A stretch of DNA of 64,000 nt from Morchella semilibera. Its lineage: Eukaryota > Ascomycota > Pezizomycetes > Pezizales > Morchellaceae. Position 1 is the stretch's first letter, and each line of letters begins with the position of its first letter. Where the stretch lies: NCBI GenBank assembly GCA_009192285.1, contig WBVU01000012.1, forward strand, positions 1,054,001 through 1,118,000, read 5' to 3'. The position numbers and the translations under genes are program-made. The notes below the pieces were generated by a model, which saw nothing but the letters and a program-made list of their open reading frames with translations, ran no database searches and had not been told where the DNA came from. Below, piece after piece: positions 1 to 10,615 of the stretch.

Positions 1-2246
1 TCCCAGTCCCTTGCTCGTCTTCTTGATTGGTTTCTGATCTGCACCTTTTACTATTACACTTTTTTTTTTTTGCTATGCGTCCTGCCTGACAAGCAAGCAA
101 TGCAACAAGCGACCGTTAAGTAAATAAATGATACCTGACTTCTCAGAAGTGCAATCGATCGAGCGTCCGGCGTTCGAGATATAATTAAAGCAACAAAAAT
201 AACAACAACAACAGCGGCGGCGTATGTGGTGTGAGTGGCAAGTAACTGTAGTTGAGGATGCGGCTGTGTTAAAGTTGTTCGTTTGCTAGTTTGTTTGAAA
301 AAGAGTGTGGCCGTACTGTAAGGAATGTGGAGGGCGAGAAATAAACAACACCCGGTGATGATAAAAATCTGTCAATCGATATACAAAAGAATGAAGTTTG
401 AGGATCAAGGCTTAGGAGGAGGAGGAGGAGGCGGGGAGAGGCGTGGGTTGTTATATTTATTATTTCCCTGTACCCATGTTAAAGGTACATTTAGGTACAA
501 GTACATGTAAGTACACAATGTAGTGGTAGTACAAATCATACTCTCTACTCTATTCTACTCTACTTTACTCTAAGCTACACTCATCTAAGCCTCACATATA
601 TCATATACGAAACGGGCGGGGGGGTCAAGGGAGGGGAGGGGAGAACCAGAAATTAAAATAAATGGGCTTACCCTTTCCTTTTTCCTCTTCTTTTTTCATT
701 CTACTGGGCGTGCGGCACAGGTAGAATTCCCACCAACCTGTTCCTGGAATAAACGTGGGTGGTTTATCCTACCAAGTGGTTCCTGGGATTTTAGGGGGGG
801 GGGGTGTGTGTGTGTGCTATCTAGAATTAATCCAGTTGCATCACTGCATACAAAATTAAAACATGGGAATTGAAATCATCTAGACAGAGTACGTACTTTA
901 AAAAATCCCATCAATCTATAGTACATACCACCACCACAACAGTACTCGCGACAATCAAGACTCAAACAACCACCGATATCGAAAGGGGGATCCATGCTGC
1001 CCGTAATTGACATTTAACCAAGCATCACGCCCCCCCGACACACCATTTCCACCGTGCGTCCCATTTGTGCCCGCTGCATACCGCACCATTGGCCCCCCCC
1101 CTGACTCGCTTAGCCGGTAGAGTGTCTTTCTTTCCTGGTGCCACAACATATGAAATGAGTACATGCATACATAGAAGCCATGTCGAGATAAAGAAGAGGG
1201 GAAACACACAGTCGCTCTTGCTACAAGTATGTACCTACATGTACTCTACCTGTCTTTCTAAAACAAAAGCCATAGATACATGTAGAGTACATCCAGCTAG
1301 AGCCCCATATTTCTCATCCCCAGGTAGACTCAGTAAAGATAAATCATGACATCCACATCTTAGTCTACATGTCTCACGGCTCCCAATTCCCCAACTTCCC
1401 GAACCTTCCCATCACATTTCCAAGCTGCTGTGTACCTACAATTTGATGCGATGGGCCCTTCCGTCACCCGACCCGAAAACCTCCAGATCCCCCCACCATG
1501 GTCAGTCAGTACTGCAGTATTGACCCCTTGATTTCAAACCTCTACTCTACCCTAAATTGAAACACGTGCACAACAACATCGCCATCGATTTATCCATTAT
1601 GTAGGTACCTACATGTATGTTGTACCTGTATGTGCAGGTACAACTAACCCCTTCCTCTTACCTCAAACACTGGCCCCCACGTACCCGCGCCCTCCCGACA
1701 TAATTCCATGATTACAATACAAAACAGTGACACTAGCGGTGGGAAACGGCAGCGGTGGGCTTATACTACGAACTCGTTTAGATGGCCAATTTGGGAATGG
1801 TTCATTTTTCGGTGTCAGCGCCCGTGAGGGATTTGGGCGACTTGTTTTTTGTTTTTCTTTTCCTTTCTTTTCTTTTCTTTTCTTCTTTTCTTTTTTTGGA
1901 GGGGGAAGGGGACTCACGGGATTGCACTCGGACGAGTGAGTTTTCGTGATGGCGGGGAAGTGGGGGGAGTGATGTGAGGTGAAAGTTTGGGGCTGTTTGA
2001 CATGTATCATGGGATTTGTGGAACTCATCCATCCCCGATCAATTCAATAAACACTGCAAAATAGCACATAGATACCGATAAGAAAATTAAAATAAAAAAG
2101 TCATTGCTAAACATACCCATAAACCATAAACTGTTCTTTCATCTATAGAAAGGTCAGTTGAAAGCCTCCGAGATAATGGATCGATTAATTCGTGGAGCAT
2201 ACCTGATATCCAATATCTCTTCTTTCATCCACTGCTTGCAATTGGT
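1..2246. other. Gene-free stretch with simple-sequence tracts
   Basis: I see no convincing gene here. The open frames are short and rich in low-complexity residues. It holds a T11 run near 61-71, a GGA-rich tract at about 416-434, a G10/GT tract near 795-816, a pyrimidine-rich tract at 1850-1900, and four TACATGTA palindromes (about 502, 1238, 1277 and 1611). One CGAGTGA-type motif lies at 1932. It may include the far 5' region of a gene lying to the left of the window. Confidence 0.6.
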
Positions 2247-3976
2247 TCAGACTCCATCGATTTTATCTGTCCCTTTGTCCAGCCCCATCCCCTCCACCAC
2301 ACTTCCCGCCGATCCAACTCTCTTGCTGCTCACAAGCTGCTGGCCTGAAGCCCCCAAACCCCCTCCACTGGTTACCAATCTCGGTTTATGCACCAATGCC
2401 TGTGCCGGCACTGGCTGTGGTAGCGGCCTGCTCACACTGAGCCTCCTACCTCGTCTACTATTGTGCACTCCCGGCACCTCGGACTGCTTCTTTTTCATCA
2501 ACTCGTCCCTGGCGTTCTGTATGGCCCTATGCTCATTGAGCCCAGCCATATACGCCCCCGAATCTTCATACATCGCCGTCCCAGCGAAATAGACATGACG
2601 TTCTCCATCCTGGTCCTCTCTATAAACGCGTGGGAACAGACACAGCACCCTCTTGTTGTGGTGCTGCTCGGACTCATCCATATCCTCCGGGGGGGCACAG
2701 CCAAACTCTTCCTGATCGGAGTCCTCGCCCCACGACTCGCCCTCGCTCAGATCGGCGGTCGCAAAGATACGGGCTGAGCAGCGTTGTGTTGGACGCCAGG
2801 TGGTGAATGCGATTTTGAAGAGACCACACAGCTCCTCGCGGACGCTGTCATGGTGACCTGGGGGGATGAGGGGGTGCGTGAGGTCAATGATCTCCTCGGC
2901 CATCTTTTGGAATTTTGTGGTCAAAGAGTTTTTCGACTCTGTTTGGAACAGAGCGGTGGTGGTGAGACTACGCCAGGTTGATTCGAGGTGCGGGTTTCTG
3001 CGATGAAGCACGGTGGAGATTGACTCGAAAATAGTAGAAGCATCTGGGTAGATGCTAGGGACGACAATTGTTCGGAATATGTTCTTGCACAGAGTGCTAG
3101 ATATATGATGTTGAACAAGTGCAATACGGAGGAGAGAAGACGCCTGAGTGTCGCTAGAAGGTAGCGGGAAGGGGAGGGCGTTGATAAATTTCTGAGGGTA
3201 CGATACCTCATGCGGTGTGGATTTGTGGCTCGTTGGGGCCTCTGGGATGTTCGTAAATCGTTTCTTGCAGAACAGGTTGAACACCCTCGCTACTTCTATC
3301 CATTTGGTTTCACTTTTTGATATATAGTTAGCCCTCTTGACCTCAAAGCCATAAAAATATTAGTGGGGCCTGCATACAAATCATCGTCGGGCAGACATGC
3401 CATATCCCCCTCCAACATTCTGAGTTTTTCGTTTGCCAGATCCAGGGTCTTTCTCAACCCGCAATTCTTCACGTCCACATCTTCCATCTCCCGCTTCACT
3501 CTATCCAGGTCGTTCTTTACGTCCTTCAGCTGACCCTGGTGCCGTTCTTCTAGGCTCGCAACGGCGGCAGAGTGCTCTAGCTCCAGTTTCTTAACGGCTT
3601 GCTGGTGATCCAGCTTCATATTTTCCAGCTTCTTATCATAGGAATACTTCAACGACTCCGCCTCCGTCGCTTCGTCCTCGAGACGCATCTTGAGACTATC
3701 AACCTCAATCTTCAAGGCCTCAGACACCTTCATGTGCACTGAATCAAACGCTGCAACAGCTGTTTCTAGCTCCTTGATTCTTTGGGTCTTTGTAGATAAC
3801 TCTTCCGAGCTAGCCACATGGGCCTTGAGCTGCGGAGCGAAACTCGGTAATGCTTCCAGCAGGTTGTTCAGCTCGCTGATAGGTGTTGAGAGGGTTTCTA
3901 AGTACCGGGTTAAATCCCCCGGAGCTTGGGGCTGCCTAGAAGGCGAAGCGGAGGGGCGTTTAGGGACCTTAGGCAT
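2247..3976 (-). CDS. Coiled-coil fungal protein of unknown function, two exons
   Basis: Two long minus-strand frames abut and read best as one gene of about 557 aa. Exon 1 starts at the ATG at 3976-3974 (MPKVPKRPSAS), because the open frame upstream of it begins with a non-ATG codon. It encodes a strongly charged heptad-like coiled coil (about residues 60-190, for example EELSTKTQRIKELE). Exon 2 (about 3285-2247) carries a mostly alpha-helical middle, an acidic stretch (EGESWGEDSDQEE) and a basic, Ser/Gly-rich tail. The junction is uncertain. A phase-compatible intron is 3341-3286 (56 nt), but its acceptor is GAG and the CTAAC sits close to the donor. The coiled coil plus conserved C-terminal region resembles an uncharacterised family common in Pezizomycotina; I cannot assign a function. 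Confidence 0.65.
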
Positions 3977-6089
3977 TCTTGTATGGAGTAGATAGTAATA
4001 ACGAATTGGTTCTGGCAATACCCAAAATCTAAACCGCCGTTCAACTTGGTATATATATATTTACTTTCACAACAACTAGGCCCGTATAACGTACCGGCCA
4101 AAAGCGGCAGGATCGAACTGCCAAGTTAATAAGGCCCCCGATAAACATTAGTCTAGACTGTAGAAAACAGTAGTTATCCGTGCGAGATCTCGTTTGTAGT
4201 CTCAAAATCTCTCTTGCTGGGCACTTTTGCCTTACAGGGTTGAGTCGGAATGAGGCGTGCTAGCTCAAGAAATAGCAAACAAACAGAAACATCAAGAAAA
4301 AAAGGAATACGGACCGGTCACTTCCCTGCTCGTCCCCCCATGCCCTGTTTGGTTTAATTAGGATCGATAGATCATGTCTAGATTCAGCTCTCGAGGATGT
4401 TACCGGTATTTCTTTCTTTCAACAATGAGTTACTTCATTGGCTCAGTAAATATTTCGATGCGCCTTCCCGTAAATAATTGTAGAAGAGGGTCCGTGGGTG
4501 ATCAACCTAGACGAGTGATATCTCGTGATGGCAATAGTGCTCCCGAATTAGGCCCCCCGCATCTTATTAGGCGTAGGACTTATTTCCATATCTCACCACC
4601 GGCGTAAAGAAGTAGTTTAGTAGATATGATATCCTCTTTTGCCTCGTTCGGTGTCCCATCATAATTCCCCCATTCATGCCTACGCGCAAATGAAATTTAG
4701 TAGGGAGGCCAGTGGTGTGCCAGTTATACGCGCTGCTACAAAGGTAAAGAACCCTGTCCTGAATGCACATTTATGTGAGCTTTTTCCAAACATCGTCCCC
4801 GGTACACAGCACCCTAATATATGATATCTCATGTGTGGGTAAAATTACGGCACCCGCATACCTGAAATCATACGCACATGTACCACCACCCTTCCGAAGC
4901 TAGGATATCATTGAATATTGTCCGGGATGTAGCTTTATAGTGTTTCATTTATAAAAAATCTGGTAAACAAATAATGCCCCCGATTCAAGCTCGGCGCAGG
5001 ATTGTTTTTCATGTTCTTATATATGGCTTTGGTATAATTATATAATAAGACCGATCATTTAGTATAGGGGATAACAAGGAGAGAAAACGGGGCATTGACT
5101 CAGTTACTGCTTTCTGTAAACCCCTCATGAGGGCAGCTATCTAGACATGTAGGTGGTCAGAAATATGCACAGACTTGAGCCTCATGACATGGCATGTAGT
5201 GCGCCGCACCATTGGACATACCTGTTCTTCCTATATAAAAGTTTAAATTTCCTTCCACAGAACTTACTAGCTAGGAGGCCGGTGTTAATTCTAGGTATGT
5301 ATCCACCGTGGGGTTGTCACTTTATGTTTGCATCCGCGTCGGACGCTGAAAATTGCAGTCCGGCATTGGACCGTAGCCTGCCGCCAATATCCGGGGTCGA
5401 CTCCATTCTTTCCACATTGATTTTCTGCAAAGGAAACAACGGGTGACCGGTTTTCATGAGTGTACGGCTCTCGACATAGGCTAGCAGGATCACCACCGTT
5501 GGCGTTCCAAGGCCTGGTGTCAATGCATTCCCACTCTACCAAGTGAGTGCGTGTGACACATGACAAACGTTTCACCCTACTATAATATGAATATGACGAG
5601 TGATGGTTCATGAATATCATTGCCTGCAGGTATGATTTGAACTAGCTCTGTCTAGGTCGAGGATAACATATTGTAGTTTTTGCACTCTAGTGACCAATAA
5701 ATATAGTGAGAAAGGCTTATATTTACATAGGGCGTGAAGCCGTAGCCGCATTATAATTATTGAGTTCTTGGAGAGGTGCCGGTTGTCAATCCAATAGCCA
5801 GGTGAATCTATAGGTCAGAGACACCGTATCCCTGACAATCCATATTGTACATGTAGCTACATGTACTTCTTATACTCCATAACCTTTGTGTAGGGGCTCA
5901 TCCTTCGAGTGATTATCTATGCACGAAGGTTTAATTCCTTTATATACCTAAGCCCATGCCGGCCCCCGAAACGGATTCGCGGATTTTACCGCCGTTACCC
6001 AACCAACGGGCCCACCCTCCCTTCTGACCCTAGCATAAGATATCCACACCCCACCACCTCACCATGTCTTTTTGTTTACTCCGTAGCTA
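3977..6089. other. Intergenic, no gene seen
   Basis: No frame here has supportable coding character. It contains three copies of the degenerate CGAGTGAT motif (4512, 5598 and 5906) and a pair of TACATGTA palindromes at about 5849 and 5861. The AT-rich part around 5000-5060 has nothing further I can name. Confidence 0.6.
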
Positions 6090-6258
6090 GGGCAGATAGC
6101 TCAATGGTAGAGCACCTGGCTTGGTGAGGTGATGTTGCACGTTCGATTCCCCCCCCTCTCAATGCAGTGTGTTCACTTGCTGGGGTGCTGTTGGGACGGC
6201 GTAGGTGACCAAGAGCCAGAGAAAGCAGGAGATCTGGGTTCGAGTCCCGGTCTGCCCA
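6090..6258 (+). tRNA. tRNA-like Pol III locus, intron-containing or degenerate
   Basis: The ends pair perfectly as a 7-bp acceptor stem (GGGCAGA at 6090-6096 with TCTGCCC at 6251-6257, then A). A canonical D arm and A box follow (GCTCAATGGTAGAGC, 6099-6113). A canonical T arm and B box (GGGTTCGAGTCCC) lie at 6236-6248, and a T7 Pol III terminator at 6265-6271. Between the halves are about 95 extra bases. CTGGC TTGGT (6116-6125) pairs with ACCAA GA GCCAG (6208-6219), which resembles the anticodon-intron pairing and 3' bulge of a eukaryotic pre-tRNA. Counting from the D arm the anticodon would be UGG (Pro); counting from the CTGGC/GCCAG stem it would be GGU (Thr). The region between that stem and the T arm is about 14 nt, too long for class I, so the locus may be unusual or decayed. 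Confidence 0.5.
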
Positions 6259-6264
6259 TCACGG

Positions 6265-6271
6265 TTTTTTT
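6265..6271 (+). terminator. Pol III T-run terminator
   Basis: Seven consecutive T follow seven bases after the discriminator A of the tRNA-like locus, the normal position and composition of an RNA polymerase III stop signal. A pyrimidine-rich stretch follows. Confidence 0.55.
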
Positions 6272-6955
6272 CCTTTCTTTTCTTTGGAACTTGATTTGCA
6301 GGAAACCTAACCCACTGACAATGCGCCAAGGGAAATTGAATGGAAGCTTGTGTGACAGTACTACCTGTAGCTAAACAACCAACCAAAATGCAAACCTCCA
6401 AGGAAACAAACAACAAGCTCATGAAGATGAAGGTTGGCAGCAGAACAATAATAATGCTTGGTGCACGCGTTTTTAATCTTTCCTGATGGGATTAATACTG
6501 AATCCCTATATACATGATATATGCATGTGTTCCTTCGCTGTAGGAAACTAGAACATGAACTAGAGATCGATAGTAAGTATATAGCAGAGGCCTGAGTTTG
6601 TGAGTCGGACCAGCTACCCAAACCGTTACTTTTGTAGCAAAGAAGGTATTAAAGAAGGGCATGGGAATGTGATATTCCCATGTAATGATCCCTTCCCCTA
6701 AGTAATTTCGAGTTTAGGGTCCGGTCCAGGGTCCAATAACGGGGGTTTTTACGCGACCCGCCAAGGTCGAGCTGCTCAACCAACAGCCACAGATGGTCCA
6801 AGCGGGCGCCCAAGTAATGAGCCTCACTCCCTCACACCCAACACTCACTAATCTCGCGACAACCCCCCCCCCTCTCATCCATCTCCATCTCAAACGAGAT
6901 CAACAGAGAGAGAAAGAGAGAAACTATTTGATTGTCTACTCTTAATCTCTCTCCA
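6272..6955. other. Upstream region of the MFS gene
   Basis: No gene seen. The last 120 bases are CT-rich and AG-rich (a C9 run near 6864 and a GAGA tract near 6905-6920), typical of a fungal 5' leader immediately before the MFS start codon. Confidence 0.5.
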
Positions 6956-9358
6956 ATGCCCAGCCCATCTTCGTTATCCCCGCTGGAGCTTACCCCTCCA
7001 GCAACTAGCTATCGCCCCTCCTCCGCCGTAGATGCAGACGATGACGAGGACACCTACATTCGCACCCCCGAGAGCGACACTGACAGCAATTCTGGTTTTG
7101 TGGCTGCTGGAGAAGACGGGTATGAGCTGCGGCCACTACCACACTCGGCACGAGACCAGGAGGATGTGTATGCAGATGAGCATGGCACACTGATAGCACC
7201 CGGGCACGACAGTTCTGGGGACGAAAGAGGGGCTAGGGGTGGTGCGGTGGTGTATGATGCCAGTGATGAGGAGGGGATTTCCTCATATACAAGGAGACGA
7301 CGGAGACGACGGCCCAGGATGAGAAAAGAGTTCTTGTACACCAGGGAGGAGGAGGGTAAGGTTGTGAGGAAGTTTGACCTGCATTTGGTCGGCTTTTTGG
7401 CGGCGCTGTATATGCTGTCGTTCTTGGATCGTAGTAGTTGCGTATTCCCCACTATCTTCTGAACAATTTCTGGCGGGGTTGTAGTGGCTAATGTAGTGGG
7501 GTGTGCCGCAGATATCGGAAATGTTAGTACCTACATGTTAAGTGGACTAGGGGATGCGGGCAGGGGATGGGGGAGCTGCAAGGCTGACATGGGTGCGGTT
7601 TAGGCGAAAGTGGCGGGTATGAATAAGGATCTAGGATTGACAGGAGCTCAATATGAGTGGCTGCTGACAGCGTTCTACATGACGTATATTGTGAGTATTG
7701 ATTCCGAATCATTGTTTGTGAAAAAAAAAAAAAAAAAAAGCACTAATAAGTTGTCAGAGTTTTGAATGGATGACATTGTGCTACAAAGTGTTTGCAGCAC
7801 ACAAATACATTGCATGCTGTGTAATGGGGTAGGTCTACCCATCTCAAGTCTACCATTCAAAGCCCAGAATTTCTAACAAGGTCAATGATAGATGGGGATT
7901 TGTAGCAAGCATGCGTGAGACCCCCGAACCAATTCCGGATCATTTCTGATATAGCACAAGAAGCTAATAGAAGACACCGGAAGTATAGAAGGGCTAGCCA
8001 CAAACTGGTGGTATATGCTATTTTTCCGAGCTTTACTCGGCATCACCGAAGCCGCCTTTGGGCCAGGTATGTCAAAATGCTACTTGTATTTTACAATAAC
8101 ACACTAATCCATACCATAGGCGTCCCATTCTACCTCTCGTTTTTTTACCGCCGTGAGGTAAATATTACCCTTTGACTCTGATTTTCTAAACCTAATGTCG
8201 ATATAGGAACTTGCTCTCCGCTGTGGGCTTTTTATATCTGCTGCTCCCCTCGCAACAGCCTATGCTGGCTTCCTTGCCTACGCCCTCACTTCCATCCCCT
8301 CCGCCATAGCTCCCTGGCGCCTCCTCTTCATTCTCGAAGGCTTTCCGTCCATGATCGCGGCCGTCATCGCCTACTACGTCATCCCTGATATCCCCTCTGA
8401 TGCGCGCTTCCTCACCACTGACGAAAAGAAAATTGCGCGCCGACGCCTCCTTGTCGTTACCGAAGAAGGCGAGTACTCCGCCACCGCTGCCACCATGCGT
8501 GAAGAAGAAGACCACCAAAGTGGTGTGCGCTGGGGTGAGGTTTTTGCAGCACTCCGAGACGGCGGGAATTGGATCGTTGCGCTGATGTACTTCTTCTGCA
8601 ACGTCTCGTTCTCGAGTCTGCCTGTATTTTTACCCACGATAATCAATGATATGGGATACACATCAACTACGGCACAGGCGCTCTCGGCGCCGCCGTATAT
8701 ATTTGCTTTTGTGCTGGTACTGCTAAGTACCTGGATATCTGACCGCTATACTACCCGCAGCATCCCGATAATACTCTGCTGTCTCCTCGGTGCCATTGGA
8801 TACGCGTTACTTGCCTCGACTGGGAGTCTTCAGAGCTCCCTCAACGCTGCGTTGGCAGGCGTGGAGTCTGCAGAGGCTTCAGGGCCAGGACGGTGGTGGG
8901 AGACCTATGTGAGCGAAGCGCAGTGGGTGAAGAGTGAGACCGTTGGCGTCGGCGTAAAGTACACAGGTGTATTCATGGCCGCTGGCGGCATCTTCTCCGC
9001 AATTGCACTAGTAATGGTCTGGGTTGTCAACAACGGAGAGAGCGAGAGTGGCCGCGGCGCCGGGATTGGACTGGTCCAGGTTGTTGGGTAAGCTCAACCC
9101 CACTCCCCTTCTGATAATATACGACTAACGTGGTGTGTTTGATAGTCAATGTGGCCCCTTCTGGGCACAAAGCTCTACCCACCAGAGGATGGCCCTTACT
9201 ACGTCCGTGGCATGTCGACATGCTGCGGCGCGCTGGTAATGGTGTGTGTGCTGGCGTATCTGCAGCGGTGGCGGCTCAAGAGAAAGAACCTCCAGCGGGA
9301 GAGGAAGAACCTCCTAGAGGGACGGCCAAGGGAGATGGGCTTTAAGTTTATATTGTAA
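6956..9358 (+). CDS. MFS permease, anion:cation symporter (Dal5/allantoate-permease-like) family
   Basis: Predicted plasma-membrane transporter; the substrate is not readable. I reconstruct nine exons: 6956-7436, 7512-7522, 7604-7690, 7758-7828, 7892-7914, 7998-8066, 8120-8157, 8207-9087 and 9146-9358. All introns are 49-83 nt and most have a clear branch site. Joined exons give the family landmarks FLDRSNIGNAKVAG, GAQYEWLLTAFYMTYI, EAAFGPGVPFYLSFFYRREE and WRLLFILEG, followed by the usual second block of six membrane segments. The N-terminal 140 residues are acidic then arginine-rich (RRRRRRRPR) and probably cytosolic. The start is the first in-frame ATG. In the last exon GQCGP and LLGTKLYPP, adjacent in the family, are in different frames. 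One base appears missing in CCCC at 9155-9158, and the spliced length is 1874 nt, one short of a multiple of three. Intact length would be about 624 aa. Confidence 0.85.
9155..9158 (+). other. Apparent one-base frame break in the MFS last exon
   Basis: Splicing at the good donor 9088 and acceptor 9145 gives GQCGP, but the following family motif LLGTKLYPP continues in the +1 frame. Inserting one C in this four-C run would join them. The alternative donor GTTGGG at 9083 would restore the downstream frame but delete GQCGP, so I consider it less likely. Confidence 0.6.
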
Positions 9359-10615
9359 TAATGGTACGAAGTTGTAGCTATTGGCTGGGGGGACTTTGTT
9401 GTAGATTGGTGTTAATAATTATAGTGGGCTTGGGTTCATTTATTTCTGCTTTGTTGGTTGTTGGCCATTCTTTTTTTCTTTTTTTCTGTCTATTCATCTT
9501 TATGATTTCTTGTGTGTTTGGTTAACGTTCTGTTGTGCTACTGTGTTTCCTTTCTGGATTGTATGTGCATCGTGGGGAGTGGGGAGTCGAGAATTGATGA
9601 GGGTAATGATGACGATGTGCAAACTACATGTAGCTATGGGGATTTCCTACAACTGTACGACAGATTGGAACTATAATGTAATATATATATATCTTCAACT
9701 GCTTCTTTTCCCCTCTTACTCCTATGCCTACGCACATGTATCTTCTACATGTACTTACAAATACATACCTTTACAGGTCCAGGCCTCTACTACAAAAGCC
9801 TCCCCTGGCCGCGCTCCTGACCCACTCAGGTTTTGTTTATTGCTACCTTTAATTATGCCATAGGCAATTGCGACAATTGCAAGCCTAAATGGATGCTATA
9901 CTCTACATTTTAAGCGCTGCTATATAAAGAAAAATAGAATTATATGCAAGGTAGATAAATGCATACGCCCCGCGCGCGTGCCTAGATGAACAAATCCACC
10001 ATAATTACATGTTCTTAAGTATATAATCAATCAATGCATGCGCCCGCCTCGAAAATACAATTAATGAAGGATAAATAAATAAACACTATGCAGAGACCCG
10101 CGTAATTAGTGAATTTAACGACCCCCCGTGTCGATGATGCAGGAGTGAGCGGCCAGGCATGACCCACTGTGGCTTTTAGGATTATTCTCAATGGGCCCAG
10201 TCAGGATACTAGGAGTGATACACACAAAGTCCACATGGATTGAGCTAGATGAAGCTGCTACATCCCTAGGTGTTTTTTATTCAGTCCATAGATTTCACTT
10301 GTCGCTCTACAACATCTTGATCGAGTTCAAATTCCGAGATCCCGCCATACCTGATAGTCTACTCAAACATAGTTCTCGCTGGTGAACAGCTATATAAATA
10401 ATACAGTATATACCAAGATATAGCCAGTGCCCGGAGCGTCTACAGTTTTCACGATCGAAATACCGAGCTCAGGCTATTACATGAATATTATTCGACAAGC
10501 ATACCCTTTAGGAAGACCATAAGGCGCAACGATTGAGCCAGAATAATATATCCATATCCTAAAACCACCAGCTCACCCAAAACCCTCCAACTGCTAAGGA
10601 TACATCTACTTTCTG
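9359..10615. other. Convergent 3' intergenic region
   Basis: This separates the 3' ends of the MFS gene (+) and the kinase-ankyrin gene (-). It is AT-rich, with TACATGTA at about 9634 and 9753 and two similar GC islands (ATGCATACGCCCCGCGCGC near 9958 and ATGCATGCGCCCGCC near 10033). No gene seen. Confidence 0.6.

Noticed and set aside
1663-2032. Minus-strand frames rich in Lys, Pro and Ser
   Set aside because: They arise from a CT-rich tract. Two overlapping frames look equally good, with no motif or splice support.
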